Origin: VMCP01 sp965655465
GTDB taxonomy: Bacteria > Bacteroidota > Bacteroidia > NS11-12g > UBA955
Length of the DNA stretch: 64,000 nucleotides
Direction of reading: 5' to 3'
Assembly (NCBI GenBank): GCA_965655465.1
Contig: CBFHGY010000002.1
Span: forward strand, 14,511-78,510
Position numbers and translations under genes: made by a program
Shown: positions 8,183 to 16,306 of the stretch, piece by piece
How the letters are laid out: the number at the start of each line of letters is the position of its first letter
How positions within the stretch are numbered: the first letter of the stretch is position 1
Notes under the pieces: model-generated
Seen by the model: the letters and a program-made list of their open reading frames with translations, nothing else
The model's database searches: none
Told to the model about the DNA's origin: nothing

Positions 8183-9277
8183 TTATGCCTCAAGTTGTGA
8201 TCGCAATTCAGTTTGAATCTTACCCCCATCTCGGTCTATATTCCCAATGCATGCCGATAAACGCTCTGCACTTACGTCTTGTAAAATTTCTTGAACAGCA
8301 GAGCGTTTGAGTAGTATGTTTACCAGACTTACGTATTTAATCTTAAGGATGCTTTTTCCGACAAAATATGTGAGGGCATTTACCTTATAAGCTACCAGTT
8401 GCGGACATCCAATCAATGCCGTTTCTAATGTGGCCGTGCCACTGGCCACCAAGGCGTAACCACCTGTTTGAGCTGCTGTGTTTAAAATATCGAAGGTTTT
8501 ATTGAAAATGATTTCAGCCTCGAGTTGCGATTCTTGCAAAACTTTTTCGTAAAATTCTCGGGATAAACTGGGGGCTCCCGCCACACAAATATGAACGTGT
8601 TCTTTTTCATGTTGGCGCACCGCTTTGATGAAATTAGGCATTAAATTGCGCACTTCGGCAGGTCTAGAACCCGGTAAAAGTGCGATTGTTTTGGTATTGG
8701 ATATAAGCGCAGGCTCCGAACTTAAATAGGTGTGAACGGCTTTGGCGGTTGGATTTCCCACGTAAACAGAAGGCATGCCATATTTAGCAAAAAACGCCAC
8801 CTCAAAAGGAAAAATCACCAACAGGGAATCAATAACCTTTTTCATGGTTTTAATGCGGCGGGTATTCCAAGCCCATGCCTTGGGGGCGATATACCAAACT
8901 ACCTCAATGTCCTGGCTTTTGGCGAATTTTGCAAGTGGGAGGTTAAATCCGGGATTGTCGATACAAATTAGCAGATCGGGATTTTCTTGTAGGATATTGA
9001 CTTTGGCCTGCTCCATAAATCCTTTAATGGTTCGGATGTTTTTAAGCACTTCTACCAAGCCCATAATATTTCGATTCTTATAGTGAGAAAGCAAACGGGC
9101 TCCGGCCTCCTCCATTTTATTGCCACCCCAACAAACCAGTTCCCAATTGGGATATCGCTGCCTTATTTCTTGAATGAGCGCTGCCCCATGTTCGTCGCCG
9201 CTGGCTTCACCCGCAAGCAGAAACACCTTTTGAGGAGTGGTGGGATTTCTGTTTAATAGTGGGCTATCTGGACGCAT
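8183..9277 (-). CDS. lpxB: Lipid-A-disaccharide synthase LpxB
   Basis: A 364-aa protein (E. coli LpxB has 382) with family signatures: FLLAGEASGDEHG near residue 20, IAPKAWAWNTRR, LLPGSRPAEV, VASGTATLE and YKVNALTYFVGK...KYVSLVNIL. It joins UDP-2,3-diacylglucosamine to lipid X, giving the lipid A disaccharide at the inner membrane. It follows surE and a small membrane protein on the same strand, a pairing of surE with lpxB that recurs in Bacteroidota. The ATG at 9277 places GEASGD about 21 residues in, slightly longer than usual. With kdsA at 34.7 kb it shows that the cell makes lipid A and KDO. Confidence 0.95.
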   Translation of the reverse strand: MRPDSPLLNRNPTTPQKVFLLAGEASGDEHGAALIQEIRQRYPNWELVCWGGNKMEEAGARLLSHYKNRNIMGLVEVLKNIRTIKGFMEQAKVNILQENPDLLICIDNPGFNLPLAKFAKSQDIEVVWYIAPKAWAWNTRRIKTMKKVIDSLLVIFPFEVAFFAKYGMPSVYVGNPTAKAVHTYLSSEPALISNTKTIALLPGSRPAEVRNLMPNFIKAVRQHEKEHVHICVAGAPSLSREFYEKVLQESQLEAEIIFNKTFDILNTAAQTGGYALVASGTATLETALIGCPQLVAYKVNALTYFVGKSILKIKYVSLVNILLKRSAVQEILQDVSAERLSACIGNIDRDGGKIQTELRSQLEA

Positions 9278-9348
9278 TATTTAAGGTATGCTTTTAAAAG
9301 GAATATGTAAGAGTGAAATACCAACCTTGAAGAAATAATTAAAAGGGC

Positions 9349-9645
9349 TTAAAACCCTTGGGTAATGCGCACAATGGCTACCGTAGCAGCAATCATGGTT
9401 CCAACCATCCATCCACGGGCCCAAAAAATGAGTGAGTCGCGTTTGAGTAAGAGAAAGAAAATACCAATATTAGCAGCTACTCCCACTTGGAAAGAGGTAT
9501 TGTAAGCCGCGGATAAATTAAAGACTGCCCATAGGAAGTTTTCAGGTTTAATTCCTTGGAAATGGGCTACAATGATACCCAGTAATAAGGCATTGATACA
9601 AGCCAATATCAAGCCAAAAACAATATGTAGGGGTTTAGTTTTCAT
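9349..9645 (-). CDS. Small conserved-type membrane protein between surE and lpxB
   Basis: A 98-aa hydrophobic protein with about three membrane segments (residues 7-28, ~37-63 weaker, 72-95). Its start overlaps the 3' end of surE by 11 bp, so it is translationally coupled in the surE-lpxB operon. No family is recognised and no catalytic residues stand out. Its position suggests an accessory envelope role, but that is only context. Confidence 0.65.
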   Translation of the reverse strand: MKTKPLHIVFGLILACINALLLGIIVAHFQGIKPENFLWAVFNLSAAYNTSFQVGVAANIGIFFLLLKRDSLIFWARGWMVGTMIAATVAIVRITQGF

Positions 9646-10414
9646 GCAAGTTCCATTGATTAATTAGTGCGATGCGATTATGATCGGTAAGGTCAAATTG
9701 GGTAGGTACTACCGAAATATAACCATTATCGAGCGCCCAAATATCGGTATCTTGGCCTTTGTCCATGTTAACGAACTGACCGGTCATCCAATAATAAGAA
9801 CGGTTGAAGGGATCTTTACGCTCTTCAAAATCTTCCTTCCATTTTGCTTGTGCTTGGCGACATACTTTGAATCCTTTGATTTTTTTATCTTCCGGAACTG
9901 GAATATTTACATTCAATAAAGTTCCGTAGGGAAGTCCGCGCTTTAGGGTTTCCTTCGCAATTTGTCGGATAAAGGGTTTAATGTTCTCAAAATCAGCATC
10001 CCATGCATAATCACAAAGTGAAAATCCGATTGCGGTCATGCCATCAATAGCCGCTTCCATGGCGGCCGACATGGTGCCGGAGTATATGACGTTGATTGAC
10101 GAATTGGCACCGTGATTGATACCTGAAACCATGAGGTCTGGTCTGCGGGGTAAAATTTGGTCGATTGCCAATTTAACACAATCTACGGGGGTTCCAGTAC
10201 ATTGGTATGCGGTAACGCCTTCATGAATATCCACTTTAGTGATGCGAATGGGTTGATTGATCGTTATCGCATGTCCCATCGCGCTTTGGGGTTTATCGGG
10301 AGCCACAACAATAACATCTCCAAGTTCTTTCATTACCTCAATGAGTGCGGTAATTCCGGGTGCGGTAATGCCGTCGTCGTTACTAATAAGAATCAGGGGT
10401 TTAGAATCTGACAT
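9635..10414 (-). CDS. surE: 5'/3'-nucleotidase SurE
   Basis: A 259-aa protein that fits SurE. The metal-site motif ISNDDG is at residues 10-15, followed by APGITAL, VAPDKPQSAMGHAIT, GTPVDCVKLA, and the conserved SGINHGANSS...YSGTMSAAMEA block. SurE is a survival-associated acid phosphatase acting on nucleoside 5'- and 3'-monophosphates. The ATG at 10414 lies five codons before the first strand, as in homologues. Its stop overlaps the next gene by 11 bp. Confidence 0.95.
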   Translation of the reverse strand: MSDSKPLILISNDDGITAPGITALIEVMKELGDVIVVAPDKPQSAMGHAITINQPIRITKVDIHEGVTAYQCTGTPVDCVKLAIDQILPRRPDLMVSGINHGANSSINVIYSGTMSAAMEAAIDGMTAIGFSLCDYAWDADFENIKPFIRQIAKETLKRGLPYGTLLNVNIPVPEDKKIKGFKVCRQAQAKWKEDFEERKDPFNRSYYWMTGQFVNMDKGQDTDIWALDNGYISVVPTQFDLTDHNRIALINQWNLHEN

Positions 10415-10429
10415 GATACAAATTTAGGG

Positions 10430-10846
10430 TTAAGGGTTGGGATTTGGTAGGGAATCTAATGGGTTTTCAAAGTAACGTTGAATCTGTTGGTCTTCGGAAT
10501 ATAGATGAAAGTGATGAGTTTGTGCTTCGGCCACGAGATATCTGTCGAACGGGTCGCGGTGCAAAAAGGGAAGCTCTTTAAGGGCATCGAGGGTTTTAGG
10601 GTGTATGGGTAATAGGGTGAATTGCATCATTTGTATCCATTGTTCTAATTGGGTAATGGTAAAATTTATTTTTAGTTTGTTGAGGGAAATTTTTATGGAT
10701 ATTTCCCAAAGGCTCATGGATGAAACAAAAATATCATTATCGATATTTTGGAGGATTTCTCTTTTTTCGGGACTTAATTTTTGGTCGCCGTTGAGATACC
10801 ATAGTAAGATATGCGTGTCTATTAGTATGCCAAATTTGGGTGTCAT
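10430..10846 (-). CDS. PIN-domain ribonuclease toxin (VapC-like)
   Basis: A 138-aa PIN-domain protein. Acidic catalytic residues are in LIDTHILLWYL (D near 10), SLWEISIK (E near 47), HRDPFDR (D near 97) and SEDQQI. The 'DTHxLLWxL' and 'HRDPFDRxLxAxA' motifs are typical of the subgroup paired with DUF2281/DUF6364-type antitoxins. PIN toxins usually cleave specific RNAs. The antitoxin gene lies immediately upstream on the same strand (30 bp gap), so the pair forms one operon. The C-terminus ends in a Pro/Asn-rich tail. Confidence 0.85.
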   Translation of the reverse strand: MTPKFGILIDTHILLWYLNGDQKLSPEKREILQNIDNDIFVSSMSLWEISIKISLNKLKINFTITQLEQWIQMMQFTLLPIHPKTLDALKELPFLHRDPFDRYLVAEAQTHHFHLYSEDQQIQRYFENPLDSLPNPNP

Positions 10847-10876
10847 TGTTATTTATTGGTGTTATTGAAAAATCCT

Positions 10877-11272
10877 TCACATGTAATCGTGAAAGTCAGA
10901 AAGGGGTTCGTCGAAATCGTTACTCATGGAAATAGCTCCTTGTAATATTCCTGGGGGAAGTCGTTTTCTGGGGTCTGTTTCTGTTCTTGAAAGTAGAAAG
11001 TCAATATACACGTCTAATTGCTGTTGTTGATAGACTGGTAATTGGCGAATTTTGGCAATGATGGGTTCTACAAAAATATTATCTGATTTGGTGTAGTTGG
11101 CGATGGGCTCGCAAGCTAATTGTTTTGTTGCACCCTTTGATTCTGAGTTGTCGATTAAATCACGCAGGAGCATTTCTAAAAGGTTACTAAAAGAAGTCCG
11201 ATTCAATCGCGACCAGGCATGTGCTTTCTCATGTAAAAGAGAGTCTATAGAAATATTAATGCGCTTCTTCAT
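10877..11272 (-). CDS. Antitoxin with N-terminal ribbon-helix-helix and C-terminal DUF2281-like tail
   Basis: I place the start at the ATG at 11272 (131 aa; MKKRINISIDSLLHEKA...). A longer reading from 11332 adds a hydrophobic leader unlike any antitoxin. Residues 1-45 look like a DUF6364-type ribbon-helix-helix DNA-binding region. Residues ~70-131 include a helix and then KRLPPGILQGAISMSNDFDEPLSD..., the toxin-binding tail of DUF2281 antitoxins. So it appears to combine two modules normally found separately. It precedes the PIN toxin and probably autoregulates the operon. Confidence 0.75.
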   Translation of the reverse strand: MKKRINISIDSLLHEKAHAWSRLNRTSFSNLLEMLLRDLIDNSESKGATKQLACEPIANYTKSDNIFVEPIIAKIRQLPVYQQQQLDVYIDFLLSRTETDPRKRLPPGILQGAISMSNDFDEPLSDFHDYM

Positions 11273-11474
11273 ACTGTAAATATACACAATGAAAAAATAA
11301 TACACAAAATATAATAGACATTCAATTTTCACAAGCTCTTACAGCCAAATTTGCGGTTTGTGAAATATATTCAGAATAGTTTCGGTGTGTAAAATTTCCT
11401 CCGAGGAGGGGATGAGGTTTCAGGGGGTTAAAGGCGCTTAGAATTGCTGAAGCGTGTTGAATTTCCCCCAAGAA

Positions 11475-11503
11475 AAAAGGGCGCCCTTTGGAGACGCCCT
11501 TTT
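11475..11503 (-). terminator. Rho-independent terminator of the TonB-receptor gene
   Basis: The hairpin has arms AGGGCG/CGCCCT, extended by A/T pairs, and an 11-nt loop. On the minus strand it is followed by a T-run (11473-11478 complement). It lies 22 bp past the receptor stop codon. Confidence 0.8.
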
Positions 11504-11524
11504 GGTATGAAAATAAAATAATGA

Positions 11525-14500
11525 TTAGAACAAATAACGAACACCAATTTGTGCACCCCAAGTAGTAGAAGTACTGGTAATATCGGTGAAAGTAGTGGTT
11601 GGCAAAGCGCCACCTGCAACATTTAATTGGTAAGTTCCATCGGTATTAGCACGCAATACAGCACCGTTATTAACGGTTAAACGCTGTGCAATACCCCAGT
11701 TAGAATTGATCAAGTTGCCCACATTCAAGATGTTAGCACTCAATTGTAATTTGTGGTTGGTACTTCCAATTTTCTTGAATACATCTTGATAGATGGCCAA
11801 GTTAAAACGGTGTAACCATGGGAATAAAGCCGCATTACGATCGGCGAAATTGCCCACATTTTTGCTTAAATACGCATCTTGGTCGATATACGCATCCCAA
11901 GCCGCAGCTTGTTCATCAGCAGTATATGTTTTACCGCTTGCAGTGAATTCTTTGAAGGTAATATCAGAAGATTTGTGAATGAAAATCAAGTCATTATTTC
12001 CTATTCCGTCGTTGTTGATATCCGTAGAATATACGTAGTTAAAGCGACCTGCATTAAAACCTTCGTAACTTAAGGTTACAGTGGTAGCAAAGTTTTTAGC
12101 ATATTCTTTCGTATAAGAAATAGCACCGACTACACGGTGAGGAGTTGCAAATTGCGACTGTGCCAAATAAGGCGTATTTTGGTTTTGACCTAAAGCAGTA
12201 CCAATGATTGGGTTGTTTGTAAATGCAGAAGCTGCTTGAGATCCTGGATTCGCTGTTATGTCCATGGTATTGTTATAGGAATAACTTACAAAAAGGTCTA
12301 AACCATTGTGGAAGTCTTTCTTTAAGGTAAAAGATGCACTGAAACCTTGACCTTGGTTGGTGTTGCTCATTACGATGGCATTACGAACCTTAGAATTGTT
12401 AAAACGAGCTGAGCTAGAAGTATACCCCGCGCGCTCCCATGCAGTTCCCGCAAATAACATAGTGTCAGAAGGAGCCATATTGGCATCAAACTGATAGATA
12501 TCGTTTAAAGACTTGGTATAAATGATATCCGCAGTAAAGTCGATATCATAAGGTAATTTATAGTCAAAACCGATACTTGTTCTCCAAACTTGAGGGAAAC
12601 TAAAACTAGGGTCTACCAATGCATATGACCCTCCTGAAGAAGGCAATGCTGCAGGTTCAGTAGGGAATTTGCTGTAGTAACCATCCCATTGTGGGTTAAA
12701 CTGGGTAATGCCATATTGGTCTAATTCAGATTTAGAATCCAAGGTTATTGTAGATTGTAATCCATACGCATTCGTAACTTGGTTGGTATACCATACAAAG
12801 GGAAGGCGACCGGTAAAGATACCTGTTCCACCTCGAACGATCATAGATTTATCTCCTTTTACATCGTAGTTAACTCCCACACGAGGAGACCACAAAAGCT
12901 TGCTACTTGGCCATTTTGATGGATCGTATGCAAATGCTTCGGTTCCATCTGCGTTTTTAAACGGAGTGGTGTTAGCATCTGCAAATACGCTGAATCCCCC
13001 ATTTGCAGAAGCTTCTGTAAGATAAATAGGAACGTCAACACGCAAACCACCGATTAATTTCAATTGGCGATTCAAGCGGTATTCATCTTGTACATAAGCA
13101 GCAGCTTGTCCAAAGCCCATCTCAGCGATAGGATTATTATTACCATTGTAACCGTAAGTTGCAGCGAAAACGGTAGGTTGTTCATCGTTTAAGAACTGTG
13201 ACAATGAATCGTAGCGGTAGTAGCTGGTTCCATAACGCATGAAGTTATTTCCTACATACATTTGATCGTAAGCAAGGCCTGCGGTTAACGTGTGTTGTTT
13301 GGTATTATAGGTGAAGTTATCAATAAACGAGTATGTATTGTTTACTACTTTATTATTCCAACTAAACAATTCGTATCCAAAAGAGATATATTGATCGTCG
13401 TCTTTTTTAATGTCTACAAAAGGGAAGGGATCGCTACCTGTACCGCGAGCATCAACTACATTGGTAGCTGTTACCAACAATTGGTTACTCATGCGGCTGT
13501 TTAAGTTACTTTTCAATTCCAAAGAAAGAGAACTAACGGTATTCTCAAAAGAATACAATGAATTCTCATAACTCATGGCATTGTTACTCCAACGATTAGA
13601 GGCAGAACGCGGATTTGGGGCTGAAGTACCGTTGGTAATCTGATCGTTATTGCTTTTTACATAGTTGTAACGTGCACTTAATTTGTGCATGTCGTTGATA
13701 TTCCAGTCTATGCGACCTAACAATTTATAGTTACGGGTACTGAAATTTCCTAAGTCTTCAAAAGCACCGGTTTCGTAACCGTATTTATCTTTTAAGTGCT
13801 TACTCACGGCTTCAAGGTCTGATTTCAAAACACGTGAAGCGTTTGGATCTGCAGGATCTACACCGCTTTGCGCGGATTTCCAAAGCAATCCGGGTTTGGA
13901 TGTACTTTCATATTCAGCATTTGCAAAATAGAAAACTTTATCTTTCACCAAGGCGCCGCCTACGCGGAAACCATAAATATTGGAAGAAGTAGCAGGTAAA
14001 TCCTCTAACGTTACATCTCCAATTTTAGTTCCGTTTAAAGATTCGTTACGCATGAATGTGTACACAGAACCTTCTGTTTTGTTGGAACCACTGCGGGTAA
14101 TTGCATTTACACCGGCACCGGTGAAATTACTTTGACGCACATCGTAAGGAGAAACGTTAACTTGAACAGCTTCTATCGCATCTAATGAAATAGGTTGTGC
14201 ATCTCCACCGGGTAGGTTGTTAGTACTTAACCCGAAATTGTTGTTAAAGTTGGCTCCATCAATGGTGATGTTATTGAAACGACCGTCGCGACCATTAAAA
14301 CTATTATTACCACCGGCTTGAGGAGTGAATTTAGTAAAATCGTCAATTGAACGCGCAATAGTGGGTAGGGTATTCAATTGCTCTTTAGATAAGTTCAAAT
14401 TAGAACCCGTTTTGGTACCGGAGTTTCGACTAGAAACAATCGATACTTCGGATAATTTCTCACTGCTTGCACTTAAGTCTAAATCTAATTTGAAATTCTC

Positions 14501-14782
14501 TCCTAAAACCAAGTAAATATTATCAATGCTGATGGTTTTTGAAGCAGTAACGGTAAGCGTGTAGGGTCCTCCTGCTTGAACGTTAAAAATATCGTAACCA
14601 CCACCCACACGGGTATTGGTTTTGTACTTAGCATTGGTGGTTGTGAGCACCAAGTTGATTTTTGCATCTTCAACGGCAACACCATTATCGGTAATGGTAC
14701 CCCCGATTGAAGAATTCGTAACCTGTGCCATGCTGAAGGCACTTAAGCAGGCTGCGAATAAAGATAGGATGAGTTTTTTCAT
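11525..14782 (-). CDS. TonB-dependent outer-membrane receptor, Oar-like
   Basis: A 1085-aa protein with a signal peptide (MKKLILSLFAACLSAFSMAQ, cleavage after ~20) and a carboxypeptidase-regulatory-like beta-sandwich at ~25-105. A plug domain follows at ~115-230 (TLPTIARSIDDFTKFTPQ, FNNITIDGANFNN, VNVSPYDVRQSNFTGAGVNAIT), then a C-terminal beta-barrel ending in an aromatic-terminated strand (GVRYLF). This matches the Oar/OmpA-related subfamily common in Bacteroidota, which moves large substrates or helps secretion through the outer membrane. No SusD partner follows, so it is not a typical Sus pair. The gene stands alone, with its own terminator and a 251-bp upstream region. The substrate is unknown. 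Confidence 0.9.
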   Translation of the reverse strand: MKKLILSLFAACLSAFSMAQVTNSSIGGTITDNGVAVEDAKINLVLTTTNAKYKTNTRVGGGYDIFNVQAGGPYTLTVTASKTISIDNIYLVLGENFKLDLDLSASSEKLSEVSIVSSRNSGTKTGSNLNLSKEQLNTLPTIARSIDDFTKFTPQAGGNNSFNGRDGRFNNITIDGANFNNNFGLSTNNLPGGDAQPISLDAIEAVQVNVSPYDVRQSNFTGAGVNAITRSGSNKTEGSVYTFMRNESLNGTKIGDVTLEDLPATSSNIYGFRVGGALVKDKVFYFANAEYESTSKPGLLWKSAQSGVDPADPNASRVLKSDLEAVSKHLKDKYGYETGAFEDLGNFSTRNYKLLGRIDWNINDMHKLSARYNYVKSNNDQITNGTSAPNPRSASNRWSNNAMSYENSLYSFENTVSSLSLELKSNLNSRMSNQLLVTATNVVDARGTGSDPFPFVDIKKDDDQYISFGYELFSWNNKVVNNTYSFIDNFTYNTKQHTLTAGLAYDQMYVGNNFMRYGTSYYRYDSLSQFLNDEQPTVFAATYGYNGNNNPIAEMGFGQAAAYVQDEYRLNRQLKLIGGLRVDVPIYLTEASANGGFSVFADANTTPFKNADGTEAFAYDPSKWPSSKLLWSPRVGVNYDVKGDKSMIVRGGTGIFTGRLPFVWYTNQVTNAYGLQSTITLDSKSELDQYGITQFNPQWDGYYSKFPTEPAALPSSGGSYALVDPSFSFPQVWRTSIGFDYKLPYDIDFTADIIYTKSLNDIYQFDANMAPSDTMLFAGTAWERAGYTSSSARFNNSKVRNAIVMSNTNQGQGFSASFTLKKDFHNGLDLFVSYSYNNTMDITANPGSQAASAFTNNPIIGTALGQNQNTPYLAQSQFATPHRVVGAISYTKEYAKNFATTVTLSYEGFNAGRFNYVYSTDINNDGIGNNDLIFIHKSSDITFKEFTASGKTYTADEQAAAWDAYIDQDAYLSKNVGNFADRNAALFPWLHRFNLAIYQDVFKKIGSTNHKLQLSANILNVGNLINSNWGIAQRLTVNNGAVLRANTDGTYQLNVAGGALPTTTFTDITSTSTTWGAQIGVRYLF

Positions 14783-15033
14783 TGTTTTAAAAATGATTTA
14801 TTTGGTGATACAAATTAACGGCAACAAAAGCAGTAAAATATTACCAAATTATGAACTATCGAACCTGGATGTTTTACAAAGCGATTTAAATGTTTAAACA
14901 CTTTGATAAAGCGGACTTTTCACACTTACATCTTTAGCCGTTAATACCACAGAATGCGAATCAACAAGTTATTCACCTTTTTTATCGGTTTGTTTTTATC
15001 GATTACCGAATAACTATATTTTTGTTCTTTTTT

Positions 15034-16302
15034 ATGCGATATGTTCTTCTGACACTTACCCTGTTATTTACGACATTTTTCCCCAAATCGATTATTGCGA
15101 AATTTTCACCTGAGGAGATTTCACAAATATTGCAGAAAGTTAATGGAGAACTGCTTGTTAAATTTGGTGATCTTGGGGCTGATGAATCGTGTTATTTAGA
15201 GGTAGGGGATTCCTTAATTATCATTCCTCAAGGACATCATTACGTATTTTCCTATACACGGGAGCGAGGTGGCATTGAACGTTTGGATCGCTCGGTGATG
15301 CACGGACATAATTTTTTGAGAAAAATATTTCTATACAACGATGAAATTTATGCTTTTGGTGGATACGGTTTTTGGCAGACCCATGGTAAATTAATTCGAT
15401 TCAGCCGTCAAACGCACGAATGGGAATTGGTATTGTTGAAGGGCGCACCTCCCACGGGATTGCCTGCCATATCATTTTTAAAAGGGGATACTTTATTTGC
15501 ATTTTATAACATCGAAAAGCATCCCGAATTGAATGTAGATTCGATTTCGAGAAATGCATATATGATTGATATGCGCACTAAAATCGCAACAAAATTCAAA
15601 ATTAAAAATAACAATCATTTCGATTATTACAGACCCAGTTTAAACGATCAAAACTCGCGCTATGCTTTTTATGGATTCCAGGGTTCTATTTTGCATATAT
15701 TTGATAAAGTGGAATTTAAGTTTTATACTACCCATGGATCACCCAATTTATTCAAAGGTTATCCTATGTTACGTGGTACGGCATTAGATTCTAATTTTGT
15801 GGTTATATATGACGAAACGATTCGGATATTTCCTAAGAATGCACCTGCACTGAATTTCCCAATTCAAGATTATTTGGATCTTTATTGTACCTCTATTGAA
15901 ATGAGAAATCAATTGGTACCCATAGATAAAAAAGAAGGCTTTGTACCCATGGAAAATGTTTGGATTATTGGAATTGGAACGGCAATTTTGGTGCTTCTAT
16001 TCTGGTTTTTGGGCAAATTATTTCTTACAGGTAAATCTTTGCTTAAATCTAGATGGTCTAAAGTATACGACGTCATGAATCAGCAACCGTATTTTGCTGC
16101 AATTCGCACCTTGTCTCCAGGTATTTACAGTGAAAAAGAAATCGATATTGTTTTAAGGATTGTGCATATTCCGAAACACATCCGAAAACTGAAACGGATT
16201 ACCCTACTAGAAGAATTAAACCGCTTGCAACCGGGATTTATTGAAAAATATCCAGCAGAGAAAGAAGGTACATCAAGAAGTTATCGAATTAATTATGTTT
16301 GA
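15034..16302 (+). CDS. Signal-peptide / beta-propeller-like / membrane-anchor protein with a cytoplasmic tail
   Basis: I chose the ATG at 15034 (422 aa); a TTG four codons upstream is the only other start. A signal peptide (~1-22) precedes a ~285-residue extracytoplasmic region with repeated kelch-like strands (YAFGGYGFWQTHGKLIRFS is the clearest). One membrane helix spans about 310-332 (WIIGIGTAILVLLFWFLG). The ~90-residue cytoplasmic tail, with helices rich in K, R, I and L, ends in a strand (SYRINYV), and may be a winged-helix-like or interaction domain. I recognise no family. It converges on the sensor kinase gene with only 4 bp between the two stops. Confidence 0.75.
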   Translation: MRYVLLTLTLLFTTFFPKSIIAKFSPEEISQILQKVNGELLVKFGDLGADESCYLEVGDSLIIIPQGHHYVFSYTRERGGIERLDRSVMHGHNFLRKIFLYNDEIYAFGGYGFWQTHGKLIRFSRQTHEWELVLLKGAPPTGLPAISFLKGDTLFAFYNIEKHPELNVDSISRNAYMIDMRTKIATKFKIKNNNHFDYYRPSLNDQNSRYAFYGFQGSILHIFDKVEFKFYTTHGSPNLFKGYPMLRGTALDSNFVVIYDETIRIFPKNAPALNFPIQDYLDLYCTSIEMRNQLVPIDKKEGFVPMENVWIIGIGTAILVLLFWFLGKLFLTGKSLLKSRWSKVYDVMNQQPYFAAIRTLSPGIYSEKEIDIVLRIVHIPKHIRKLKRITLLEELNRLQPGFIEKYPAEKEGTSRSYRINYV

Positions 16303-16306
16303 GAAA

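Noticed and set aside
10430..11272. A genomic-island or mobile-element border around the toxin-antitoxin pair
   Set aside because: No integrase, transposase, direct repeats or tRNA nearby; flanking genes are ordinary core genes.
11525..14782. A SusC/SusD polysaccharide-utilisation locus
   Set aside because: No SusD-like lipoprotein or glycoside hydrolase follows the receptor; the fold fits the stand-alone Oar-like type.
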